A DNA stretch of 46,560 nt, taken from contig JAKFFO010000228.1 in the NCBI GenBank assembly GCA_036675035.1, positions 1 to 46,560 on the forward strand. The letters run 5' to 3'. The notes below the pieces were generated by a model. The model had not been told where the DNA came from. It ran no database searches and worked only from the letters and a program-made list of their open reading frames with translations. This DNA comes from MESE01 sp036675035. GTDB taxonomy: Bacteria > Pseudomonadota > Gammaproteobacteria > Burkholderiales > Burkholderiaceae_D. The position numbers and the translations under genes are program-made. Of the stretch, positions 26,383-34,480 are shown one piece after another (the first letter of the stretch is position 1; each line of letters opens with the position of its first letter).

Positions 26383-27378
26383 ATGCTGCAATCTATCATT
26401 GGAGGCAACTCCTTCCCCATCATGGTGGCGCTGGTTTTCGTATCCGTGCTTCTGCTGCTGAAGGGCCTCTACATGATATGGAAATCATATAAGGGCCCGG
26501 CCGCAAAAAACATTGAGAAGCGGTTGCAGGCCTTATCCGCTTCGCTCGACAACACCCATCAGGCGCAGCTGTTGAAGCAGCGAATGCTGAGCGAAGTGCC
26601 GGCGCTGGACCGTCTTTTGTTGAGCCTGCCAAGGGCGCACAAGCTGGATAAAGTCATCTTCCAGGCGGGCCTGAACTGGACCGTATCCAGGCTGCTGCTT
26701 GCGTGCGCGGCATTGGGTGTCATTGGCTACCTGCTGCTCACCGCCCTTGCTCATCAGACCATGTTACTGGGCTGGATAGGCGGCGCTGCCTTGGCCGTCA
26801 CGCCTCTGCTTTACGTGCACCATAAACGGAGGCGGCGTTTGGCGCGGATTCAACAGCAACTCCCCGACGCCCTCGATCTCTTGACCAGGGCACTGCGTTC
26901 CGGGCATGCATTTTCGTCAGGCCTGCAAATGATCGGAGAAGAAATGGTCGAGCCGATCGCGAATGAGTTTCGTATCGTGAGCGATGAGGTCAATTTCGGC
27001 GTATCGCTGCAGCAAGCGCTGATGAATCTGAGCGAACGCGTACCGATCACCGATCTGCGCTACTTCATCGTCGCGGTTTTGATTCAACGCGACTCGGGCG
27101 GGAACCTGACCGAGGTACTCGGAAATCTGAGCCGGTTGATTCGGGAGCGATTGAAATTCGGCTCCAAGATAAAGGTACTGTCATCGGAGGGGCGCTTGTC
27201 GGCCTGGGTTCTGGGCGTCATGCCATTCGCATTGGCGGCAGTCATGAACCTGGTGAATCCGGAGTTCATGTCCCGTTTGTGGACCGACCCGATCGGCATT
27301 GCGATTATCAAGTACATGCTTATCCTGATGGCTTTCGGCATTTTTATCATGCGGAAAATCATCAGAATTCGGGTATAG
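26383..27378 (+). CDS. tadB: Tad inner-membrane platform protein TadB
   Basis: A 331-residue membrane protein of the GspF/TadB family. It has an N-terminal helix, two central helices (about residues 100-145) and two C-terminal helices. The conserved cytoplasmic region is LARIQQQLPDALDLLTRALR, SGHAFSSGLQMIGEEM, then FIVAVLIQRDSGGNLTEVL. Role: platform on which the ATPase acts. Spacing to cpaF is 14 bp, with gaggga upstream of the ATG. Confidence 0.93.
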   Translation: MLQSIIGGNSFPIMVALVFVSVLLLLKGLYMIWKSYKGPAAKNIEKRLQALSASLDNTHQAQLLKQRMLSEVPALDRLLLSLPRAHKLDKVIFQAGLNWTVSRLLLACAALGVIGYLLLTALAHQTMLLGWIGGAALAVTPLLYVHHKRRRRLARIQQQLPDALDLLTRALRSGHAFSSGLQMIGEEMVEPIANEFRIVSDEVNFGVSLQQALMNLSERVPITDLRYFIVAVLIQRDSGGNLTEVLGNLSRLIRERLKFGSKIKVLSSEGRLSAWVLGVMPFALAAVMNLVNPEFMSRLWTDPIGIAIIKYMLILMAFGIFIMRKIIRIRV

Positions 27379-27394
27379 AGGCAAGGAGATAGAA

Positions 27395-28315
27395 ATGCTG
27401 ATACTTTCCGCACTCGTATTTATTTCCGTAACACTGGGACTGACAGGATTGTTTTTCTGGCTGACGCCAAGCAAAACGCAACAGCGGCTGCTATCCATGT
27501 CCAATCATGCCAATCCAGTGAAAGAATCGCACTGGACAGAAACCATGGTCGGCATCGTCGGCCCTTTTGCGAAGTTATCCTCGCCGAAAGGGAATTGGGA
27601 CACATCGCCGCTCAGAATAAAATTCCTTCAGGCGGGGATCCGGAACAGCGATGCGTCGCTGATCTATTTCGGGGCAAAGACCTTGCTCCCTCTTGCATTT
27701 GCGGGAATCGCATTCCTGGCGCTGCGCGCAACCAGCCAGTTCGGAGGACTGACGTTCCTTATGTACCTTGCGCTGGCCGCCTTGATCGGCTGCTATTTGC
27801 CCAATCTTGTTCTTTACTGGAAAATCAGGAACAGAAAACGGGAGATATTTGAGAATTTTGCGGATGCGGCGGATTTGATGCTCGTTTGCGTAGAGGCCGG
27901 TTTGGGCTTGGATGCCGGATTAAATAAGGTCGCTGACGAAATGAAAGTTACCAGTATCGCCCTGGCAGAAGAGCTGCATCTGACCAACCTCGAAATGAGG
28001 GCAGGCGGCACCCGGGAAAAATCGCTGCACAACCTTGCGCTGCGAACTGGTGTCGAGGAAATCGGTACCTTTGCCACCATGCTGACCCAGGCCGACAAGT
28101 TCGGAACCAGCATCGGCGCATCTCTGCGGGTGTTCTCCGACGATTTGCGCCATAAGCGGCAGATGCGTGCCGAGGAAATGGCTGCCAAGATTCCAACAAA
28201 AATGCTGTTCCCGCTGGTCGTCTGCGTATTTCCGTCGATCATCATGGTGATCATGGGGCCGGCAGCGATTCAAGTGGTCCGGACTATCTTGCCGATGCTG
28301 AACGGGCGAGTATGA
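27395..28315 (+). CDS. tadC: Tad inner-membrane platform protein TadC
   Basis: A 306-residue GspF-family membrane protein, paralogous to TadB. The C-terminal half contains NFADAADLMLVCVEAGLGLD, LHLTNLEMRAGGTREKSLHN and FATMLTQADKFGTSIGASLR, all typical of TadC, and two final helices (MLFPLVVCVFPSIIMVIMG). A ribosome-binding site aaggag lies seven bases before the ATG. It is the last clearly recognisable structural gene of the locus; no TadD-type TPR protein follows. Confidence 0.93.
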   Translation: MLILSALVFISVTLGLTGLFFWLTPSKTQQRLLSMSNHANPVKESHWTETMVGIVGPFAKLSSPKGNWDTSPLRIKFLQAGIRNSDASLIYFGAKTLLPLAFAGIAFLALRATSQFGGLTFLMYLALAALIGCYLPNLVLYWKIRNRKREIFENFADAADLMLVCVEAGLGLDAGLNKVADEMKVTSIALAEELHLTNLEMRAGGTREKSLHNLALRTGVEEIGTFATMLTQADKFGTSIGASLRVFSDDLRHKRQMRAEEMAAKIPTKMLFPLVVCVFPSIIMVIMGPAAIQVVRTILPMLNGRV

Positions 28316-28488
28316 ATCGCGACAAATCGCCCAATCACACAGCACCGGTTGCCATTCAGGGCAACGCGTTCTCCAGCACGTCGTTCGCGTCGAATACGCT
28401 TTCAACGCCTTATCCAGTCACGGGCCTGCAGGGGGCGCAGCGGTATTCTTTGAACCCCGTTCCGGGAGTGTCCCAAGCTGATGTTTGA
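28312..28488 (+). CDS. Possible 58-residue ORF coupled to tadC (doubtful)
   Basis: The frame starts in an ATGA overlap with the tadC stop and encodes a polar Ser/Thr/Pro/Asn-rich peptide with no signal or membrane segment. Its second half runs antisense to the end of the response-regulator gene. The ATGA overlap is the only argument for it; I know no family. It is more likely a chance frame. Confidence 0.2.
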   Translation: MNRDKSPNHTAPVAIQGNAFSSTSFASNTLSTPYPVTGLQGAQRYSLNPVPGVSQADV

Positions 28489-29143
28489 CGGCATACACGT
28501 ACAGCTCAAGCCGATTGCCTACATCGAGCTTGTGATAAATCGACGTCAGATGGTTGCGCAACGTGTGTTCCGATATGAACAGCCGTTGCGCGATCGCTTT
28601 ATTCGAAGCGCCGCTTTCCTCGACAATCGCCTGAACAATCTTTCGCTCTCTGGCTGTCAGCGTGGCCTTCTTATCCTGCTCTGGATCGAGCTTGTGCGCC
28701 GTCTTTGTGCTCATGAATTCGCCGAATACCCGTCCTAGCGTGCCATGGTCGAGCCATAATTCGCCTTGATGCGTTTTTTCGATCGCCTTAAGCACTTGTT
28801 CCGCCTCGGCGTCCTTGCACAGCACACCTCTCGCGCCGTGAAGAACCGCCAGATCCAGAATTGCTTGCGTACGCTCGGCAGTCAGGATCAATGCGCGCGA
28901 CGAGCCGTTCGAGAGCAGCGCCGGGAGAATGTCGAGCGCACTTTTACCACCGAGATCAAGATCCAGCAAAATCACGTCCGGAACCAGAAGCTGTGCTTTC
29001 GCAACGGCGTCCTCGCAACTTCGTGCAACGCCGACCACTTCCATTGTCGGCCGTTCGCCCTGGATCAGTTTCTCCAACCCCCAGAGCATCGTCCGGTGAT
29101 CGTCGACCAGCATCACGCGAATTGTCTTGCCCGGCAATTTCAT
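28418..29143 (-). CDS. LuxR/NarL-family response regulator
   Basis: A 241-residue two-domain response regulator. The receiver domain (about 8-125) has the acidic pair in MLVDDHRTML and the likely phosphoacceptor Asp61 in VILLDLDLGG. The C-terminal LuxR helix-turn-helix covers about 160-220: LTARERKIVQAIVEESGASN, then KAIAQRLFISEHTLRNHLTS and IYHKLDVGNRLEL. It lies 12 bp downstream of the histidine kinase gene and converges on tadC, so the pair most likely controls the pilus locus. The target site is not known; the dyad repeats at 17141-17184 are candidates. Confidence 0.92.
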   Translation of the reverse strand: MKLPGKTIRVMLVDDHRTMLWGLEKLIQGERPTMEVVGVARSCEDAVAKAQLLVPDVILLDLDLGGKSALDILPALLSNGSSRALILTAERTQAILDLAVLHGARGVLCKDAEAEQVLKAIEKTHQGELWLDHGTLGRVFGEFMSTKTAHKLDPEQDKKATLTARERKIVQAIVEESGASNKAIAQRLFISEHTLRNHLTSIYHKLDVGNRLELYVYAVKHQLGTLPERGSKNTAAPPAGP

Positions 29144-29155
29144 TGATCCGCCTTT

Positions 29156-30841
29156 TTAAACAGGTATTTCGATGTGGACGGCTGCGCCGCCGCTCAACCC
29201 CAGCTTTACGTATGTCTTCCCGCCCAGCGCGATAGCCCGTTCGGTAATCGAGCCCGGCCGAAAATCGATCGCTTGTTTGCCGATACCCTCATTTTCAATT
29301 TGAACCTTGAGCCAGCCATTTGAACACTGCAACCTGACAAATCCACGTTGTGCGATGGTGTGCTTGCAAATATTGCTCAGACCCTCACGCACCACCTGTA
29401 AAATTTCGGCCGCCAGGCGATCGTTCACATTGAGCTCCCCTTCCATGCTGACCGCGATATCGATTCCGTAAAATTCCCTGACCTGCGCTGCCTGCTGACG
29501 TAAAACCACAAGAAATACCGGCTCAGTCTGCCCTGATCCGCTTTTAAAGGTCCCTGCATAGCGGCGCAGATCGCTGATCACCTGGGCGGCCCGTCCCATC
29601 AACTTATCGAGATCCTCGATCAACGGGTTGTCGGCGGATGCTTTATTGCGCACGGCGCTCAGTCCGAGCTTCAAGCCGATATACGGCTGGATTGCGGTGT
29701 CATGAAGATCAAGTGCAAGCTTGCCCCGTTCTTGCGCCGCAGCTTCCGATGCCATGCGGTCGAGAAGATCGATGTTCTCGATGACCGGAAACGCCTGTGC
29801 ACTGATTTGACTCAGGAACAACGCATCCGCTTTACTGAATCCGTGTTCTTGCGAAACGACATAGATGCGCCCTTCTTCTCTCCGCAAATCCAGTGGCACA
29901 CTGATAAACGAGCGCGCCTCAAGCAGCTCCGCCAGGCTTTGGGCCGGCAACCAATCGTGCTTCACCCATCTATCGCCAGCAATGTCATAAGCCAGGGCCG
30001 CACCAGGCGTGACGTTGCCGAACCACCGCGGCCGCGAATAGGCGACGATATGATCTTGCGACAGATCCATGAGCGGAGATGCCGCTGCTGCATCAATTCG
30101 CTCGGCACAGATCGATTGCGTGCCGTTGCCTTGCTTTATCGTACGCAAAGAATAAGTCGCCGCTTCCTTGTCCCGCATCACCAGGATGCAACTGCTGCTC
30201 CGGAAAAAAACCTGCGTTTTTTTCAGCACATTGGTGATGGTGTGATCTACTCCGAAGCGAGGATTTGATAAGCGGCTTACCTCGCGAAGCAGCTCCAGCC
30301 GGCGTTTCAAGTTCACTTTCGATTCGCCCCAATGCGCACTCATGTAGCCAAGGGCCAACAGGAAAGTGGTGCGTAACAACAGCCGCGGAATATCCGGTTC
30401 CGGTTCCGCCAATAGCGCGCACAAGACAAATAATCCTGCCGAAGCGACGGTAACGCGCGCCCCTTCCTCGAATCCCCAGCGAAAGGAAGAAGTAAGAATC
30501 GCGAAAAAAAAGAAGAGGAAAAAAAAGCTGTTAGTGCCGCCTGTAAAAAGAACGAACAGCGCAAACCAGCAAACATCCAGCCAGTGAACCAGCGTGCTTT
30601 GCGAAAAAGGATTGTTAAACTGCGCGACGATGTAAAGGATAACGCTGTGAAGACCGTAACCGGCAAAGATCAGCCAGGCGAACTTCTGAACACCGCTCAA
30701 TCCCGATGGATCGATAAAAATCGCGAGCAGCACGGAAGCAGCCAGCACAAGACGCATTCTGCCGATCATTTGCGCATCGGTAGAATCCGCAGCGGATTGC
30801 GGCACAAGCGCGCTTTTGTTGCCACAACCGTATTCAGACAT
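29156..30841 (-). CDS. NarL-type membrane sensor histidine kinase
   Basis: A 561-residue kinase. About six hydrophobic segments occupy residues 28-170, including the very Phe-rich NSFFFLFFFFAIL. A GAF-like domain (about 200-345) follows, then a HisKA_3 dimerisation domain with the phospho-acceptor H380 in LALDLHDTAIQPYIGLKLGL. The HATPase end contains VVREGLSNICKH, KVQIENEGIG and the SITERAIALGG box. Little periplasmic sequence is exposed, so the signal may be sensed in the membrane or cytoplasm. The frame is open 54 codons further to an ATG at 31003, but that part is not hydrophobic, so ATG 30841 is preferred. It is cotranscribed with the regulator. Confidence 0.9.
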   Translation of the reverse strand: MSEYGCGNKSALVPQSAADSTDAQMIGRMRLVLAASVLLAIFIDPSGLSGVQKFAWLIFAGYGLHSVILYIVAQFNNPFSQSTLVHWLDVCWFALFVLFTGGTNSFFFLFFFFAILTSSFRWGFEEGARVTVASAGLFVLCALLAEPEPDIPRLLLRTTFLLALGYMSAHWGESKVNLKRRLELLREVSRLSNPRFGVDHTITNVLKKTQVFFRSSSCILVMRDKEAATYSLRTIKQGNGTQSICAERIDAAAASPLMDLSQDHIVAYSRPRWFGNVTPGAALAYDIAGDRWVKHDWLPAQSLAELLEARSFISVPLDLRREEGRIYVVSQEHGFSKADALFLSQISAQAFPVIENIDLLDRMASEAAAQERGKLALDLHDTAIQPYIGLKLGLSAVRNKASADNPLIEDLDKLMGRAAQVISDLRRYAGTFKSGSGQTEPVFLVVLRQQAAQVREFYGIDIAVSMEGELNVNDRLAAEILQVVREGLSNICKHTIAQRGFVRLQCSNGWLKVQIENEGIGKQAIDFRPGSITERAIALGGKTYVKLGLSGGAAVHIEIPV

Positions 30842-31584
30842 ATTGCTTTCGTACAAATGTATTGAAGCTGACAGAGCGCTTGTTTTTCTGGATATACGTT
30901 CTATTTCCCGCGTTGAAAAATTGAATGTCGATAAAGCATTAAAGCAAGCAAATGTTTTAAAGCGCCTTACGATATTTAAAACCTTAATTTTCCGAACCTG
31001 CATAGAACTCTGATCAGTATATTAATCAGAAATAGCACATGCTTGTTCAGCATCAAACAGTTGGATTACCAAGGGAACAAAGCCGCACAAATGCTGCCTT
31101 CGGCACCGGGAAATGCGACCTGTCCGCAACATATGTTTTATGTTCGTCGATTGCGCTTGCAAGCTGAGAGAATATTTTTCAACCTTCAAAACTTTTCTTG
31201 TCGGGTTAAAAGATAGCCGACGTGATACTGCCCTACAACGGGAGCCACTTTGTCGATGTTAAGCACACAGGTGTTCTCCGGCCGACTGGACGAATAGGCT
31301 CTTACCTGTGATTAATTACACTGATATCTGTTGGAGAATCTTTCTAAGGAGAAGTGTGCATCCGTGCAGGATCGACTGAACAGCCGGAAAGACTCCGGCA
31401 TTCCCGGTATGCGGTTTATACACTTCAGGACGAATTTGATCGCCATGCATGCTGGAACTTGGAATGGAATAAGAATGGAAGATTTAAAAAAGTCCAGCGA
31501 GATAGCCAACTAGAAGCCGGCAAAAATTATTTCCGAATGAGGCACAAAAAAATCAGCCCGGAGGCTGATTTTTTAAAATAACTC
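30842..31584. other. A+T-rich gap between the kinase gene and tRNA-Ser
   Basis: About 740 bp with no recognisable gene. Its left part would hold the kinase promoter; no clear -35/-10 pair is seen. A small dyad, tctgat/atcaga, lies near 31009-31030. A GTG-start frame at 31354-31581 follows aaggag closely, but it runs into the tRNA terminator and matches nothing I know. The visible A+T enrichment against both neighbours suggests non-core or decayed DNA. Confidence 0.5.
31547..31574 (-). terminator. Intrinsic terminator after tRNA-Ser
   Basis: A 12-bp stem, aaaaaatcagcc/ggctgatttttt, with loop cgga. Read on the minus strand it follows the tRNA 3' end by about ten bases and ends in a run of T. 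It is symmetric enough to work in both directions. Confidence 0.85.
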
Positions 31585-31678
31585 TGGCGGAGACGGTGGG
31601 AGTCGAACCCACGATACAGGTTTAAGCCCATATGCTTCCTTAGCAGGGAAGTGCCTTCGACCACTCGGCCACGTCTCC
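31585..31678 (-). tRNA. tRNA-Ser (anticodon GCT)
   Basis: A 94-nt class II tRNA including an encoded CCA. The acceptor stem GGAGAC/GTCTCC, discriminator G, D-arm TGGCCGAGTGGTCGAAGGC and T-arm GTGGGTTCGACTCCCAC are all complementary. The anticodon GCT (plus-strand agc at 31642-31644) reads AGC/AGT serine codons, and a long variable arm is present as expected. A strong promoter lies upstream and a terminator downstream, so it is probably its own transcription unit. Confidence 0.97.
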
Positions 31679-31722
31679 ACACTTGAAGCGAACTCGAAAA
31701 GTCCGCTGCAGTAACGTCCCGG

Positions 31723-31751
31723 ATGATAACTTTTCGCGGGAATTTGGTCAA
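31723..31751 (-). promoter_or_regulatory. Promoter of tRNA-Ser
   Basis: On the minus strand, TTGACC (31746-31751) and TATCAT (31723-31728) are spaced by exactly 17 bp. The start would be about 35 nt before the tRNA 5' end. Confidence 0.75.
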
Positions 31752-31783
31752 TCAATGCTTATCGATACATTGCGTTCGATTAA

Positions 31784-33034
31784 TCAGGCTTTCTCAAGGC
31801 CGAATGCCTTGTGCAAGGCACGCACCGCCAGTTCCATGTATTTTTCATCGATCAAAACCGATATCTTGATTTCCGACGTCGAGATCATCTGAATGTTGAT
31901 GCCCTCTTCCGACAATGTGCGGAACATTTGCGATGCAATGCCGACATGGCTGCGCATGCCGACACCCACTACCGATACCTTCGAGACCTTTGTGTCACCG
32001 GTGATGTTGCCAGACCCGATATGCGCTTTTACTTTTGCGTCGAGTATTTCCATCGCTTTTGCATATTCGCCGCGCGGCACCGTGAACGTAAAATCGGTTT
32101 TTCCGTCGACAGATTGATTCTGAATGATCATGTCGACTTCCACATTCGCATCCGCAACCGGACCGAGTATCTGGTATGCGACGCCCGGTTTGTCGGGTAC
32201 CGACATGACGGTGATTTTCGCTTCGTCGCGACTGAACGCAATACCGGTGATGGTGGCTTGTTCCATATGTGTATCTTCCTCAAACGAAATCAGGGTGCCG
32301 GAATTCGCTTCCTCTTCCAGCGGTATGAGCGGATCGGTCAGTGATGACAGCACGCGCGTCGGCATCCGGTAATTGCCCGCAAATTCGACCGAACGAATCT
32401 GCAGCACTTTCGAGCCGAGCGAAGCCATCTCCAGCATTTCTTCGAACGTGACTGTCTTCAGGCGTCGTGCGTCCGTCACTACCCGCGGATCCGTCGTGTA
32501 GACACCATCGACGTCGGTGTAGATCAGGCATTCCTTGGCTTTCAACGCGGCCGCTACTGCCACGGCCGAAGTATCCGAACCGCCACGTCCCAGGGTCGCG
32601 ATATTTCCATTTTCATCCACGCCCTGAAAACCGGTGATGATGACAATTTTGCCTGCGTCCAGATCCTTGCGTACCTTGACGTCGTCGATAGAGCGGATAC
32701 GTGCCTTGGTATACGCCGAATCGGTAACAATCGGCACCTGCCATCCGGCATATGAAACGGCTTCCTTGCCTATTGCGTGCAAGGCCATTGAAAGCAGCGC
32801 CACCGACACTTGTTCGCCGGTTGACGCAATCATGTCGAGCTCGCGCGGGTCGGGCTGGGCTGCAACCTCTTTGGCCAGGCCGATCAGGCGATTGGTCTCG
32901 CCCGACATTGCCGAAGGCACGACGACAATCTGGTAGCCGGCGTCATGCCACTTGGCGACACGTTTGGCGACATTCTTGATGCGTTCGGTCGACCCCATCG
33001 AGGTGCCGCCGTATTTATGAACGATTAAAGCCAT
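31784..33034 (-). CDS. lysC: Aspartate kinase LysC
   Basis: A 416-residue aspartokinase, the first step of the aspartate pathway leading to lysine, threonine, methionine and diaminopimelate. The catalytic domain begins ALIVHKYGGTSMGS, with GRGGSDTSAVAVAAALKAKE and YTDVDGVYTTDPRVV. Two ACT domains lie after about residue 260 (ITVMSVPDKPGVAYQILGPV and VSVVGVGMRSHVGIASQMF), implying feedback control by end products. ATG 33034 matches the family N-terminus; seven extra residues are possible from 33055. It supplies the same pathway as the dap cluster 28 kb away. Confidence 0.96.
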   Translation of the reverse strand: MALIVHKYGGTSMGSTERIKNVAKRVAKWHDAGYQIVVVPSAMSGETNRLIGLAKEVAAQPDPRELDMIASTGEQVSVALLSMALHAIGKEAVSYAGWQVPIVTDSAYTKARIRSIDDVKVRKDLDAGKIVIITGFQGVDENGNIATLGRGGSDTSAVAVAAALKAKECLIYTDVDGVYTTDPRVVTDARRLKTVTFEEMLEMASLGSKVLQIRSVEFAGNYRMPTRVLSSLTDPLIPLEEEANSGTLISFEEDTHMEQATITGIAFSRDEAKITVMSVPDKPGVAYQILGPVADANVEVDMIIQNQSVDGKTDFTFTVPRGEYAKAMEILDAKVKAHIGSGNITGDTKVSKVSVVGVGMRSHVGIASQMFRTLSEEGINIQMISTSEIKISVLIDEKYMELAVRALHKAFGLEKA

Positions 33035-33105
33035 TATGGGGACGAGAATTGGCAAAATAAACGGCCGATTTTACATGCTGCAATGCAAAATTACAAGGCA
33101 TGCCC

Positions 33106-34473
33106 CTACGCTCCATCCCAGCGTACCGACACATTTCCGCCTTCGCTTAGTTGGCGTGAATCCATGCCCAGCCCGGCGGCAAATACCAAATCTTCATCGA
33201 CATAGAGCAGCGGAAGCCATGCGCGCCGCCAGGTCGCAATCGATGATTCCTGAAACAGGTTTTTCAGACTTTTCGACGGGCGATTCGCAGCAAGTTTGAG
33301 ACGTTCCCGGCCAATCCGGGGACGCAAGGTCAATAAGCCGCTATGAAGCTTTTCGGCATCAAGGCCCGCGCCGCCGGTTTTTTCGAAAATCAGCCTGCCT
33401 GCCCATTGCGGAATAACAAGTTCCGGCTCGCCGCGCCACTTCAGAGAAATCGGCTGATCTGGCGGAATTCCCAAATTCGGATGCAATTCCAGTCGGTTCT
33501 CAATCCGGTGCAGTCGGGCGGTGCCGAAGTCGAAGAAAGGATGTTTGTCGGACGCCGCATCCAGCATTTGGCCACGTATTTCGGTGAGGCGGGCAGTGCT
33601 CGGTAGCTGCAGGCCATGCTCGTAAAGCCAGTGACGCACCAGATTGTCTAGACGCGTCGCCGATAAGTCGCTCATTTTTGCAAGATCGAGCGCGCCCGGA
33701 TGCCGATCCGCCTTGCACGCTTCATGGTCGATCGCGGCAAGCTCGGATAGCAGAGCCTGCGCCGTCTGCGCATGCGCGGCCGTGCGCGCGACGAATTCGG
33801 AAAAACCCGGGAAATGGCGTTCCATGGCCGGAGCGATATCATGCCGGAGTGCGTTGCGCATATATCGAACATCCGAATTGGAGTCGTCGGTGACGTGCGG
33901 CAAACCAAATTGCAGCGCACATTTTTCCAGTTCACGTCGCGACAAATCCAGCAAAGGGCGCCCCAGCGCGACGTCCGCTCCCAATAACTCATGCCGTGCT
34001 TGAAAAGCCGGCATGCCTGACAGGCCGGGCATGCCGGCGCCGCGCATCAATTGCAACAAAACGGTTTCAGCCTGGTCGTCGCGATGATGCGCGGTCAGCA
34101 ACAACGACACCCTGTTGCTGCGGCACAAATTTCCCAACGCGTCATAACGTGCAATCCGCGCCGCCTCTTCTACGCCACGTTTGCGTCTGTCCGCGACAAG
34201 CACATTGGCAATCTCCAATGCCACGTCGAATCGCTGGGCTTGTAGCCGGCAAAGATCCGCCCACGCGTCCGCGTTGGCGCTCAATCCGTGATGGACATGA
34301 AACGCGTGGATCGGCAAATCATGGGTCTTCGCATATCGGCTTGCAAGATATAGCAGCACTGTGGAGTCCAGACCGCCGCTATAGGCAACCGCAATGGTGC
34401 GCCTGTCATGCGCAGAAACACAAACGCGCGCCAGGAATGTCCCGATCGCGCGTTCGAATGCCTGCTGCACCAT
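33106..34473 (-). CDS. tilS: tRNA(Ile)-lysidine synthetase TilS
   Basis: A 455-residue N-type ATP pyrophosphatase. The PP-loop is AVAYSGGLDSTVLLYLASRY near the N-terminus, followed by HAFHVHHGLSANAD and LLTAHHRDDQAETVLLQL, typical of TilS. Central and C-terminal tRNA-binding domains follow (RIGRERLKLAANRPSKSLKN). Role: converts C34 of the AUA-reading tRNA-Ile to lysidine. ATG 34473 is chosen; an upstream in-frame extension to 34515 would overlap accA and is not conserved. It starts seven bases after accA ends. Confidence 0.94.
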   Translation of the reverse strand: MVQQAFERAIGTFLARVCVSAHDRRTIAVAYSGGLDSTVLLYLASRYAKTHDLPIHAFHVHHGLSANADAWADLCRLQAQRFDVALEIANVLVADRRKRGVEEAARIARYDALGNLCRSNRVSLLLTAHHRDDQAETVLLQLMRGAGMPGLSGMPAFQARHELLGADVALGRPLLDLSRRELEKCALQFGLPHVTDDSNSDVRYMRNALRHDIAPAMERHFPGFSEFVARTAAHAQTAQALLSELAAIDHEACKADRHPGALDLAKMSDLSATRLDNLVRHWLYEHGLQLPSTARLTEIRGQMLDAASDKHPFFDFGTARLHRIENRLELHPNLGIPPDQPISLKWRGEPELVIPQWAGRLIFEKTGGAGLDAEKLHSGLLTLRPRIGRERLKLAANRPSKSLKNLFQESSIATWRRAWLPLLYVDEDLVFAAGLGMDSRQLSEGGNVSVRWDGA

Positions 34474-34480
34474 GTCTTGA

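Noticed and set aside
31354..31581. GTG-start frame next to tRNA-Ser
   Set aside because: aaggag is only two to three bases from the GTG, the frame reads through the tRNA terminator hairpin, and the sequence matches no family I know.
31585..31612. tRNA-Ser 3' end as an attachment site for a pilus island
   Set aside because: I looked for a second copy of the tRNA 3' segment (e.g. ggcggagacggtggg) near 14.3-17.2 kb and found none, and no integrase gene is present. The boundary idea is kept only as a finding, not as an annotated att site.
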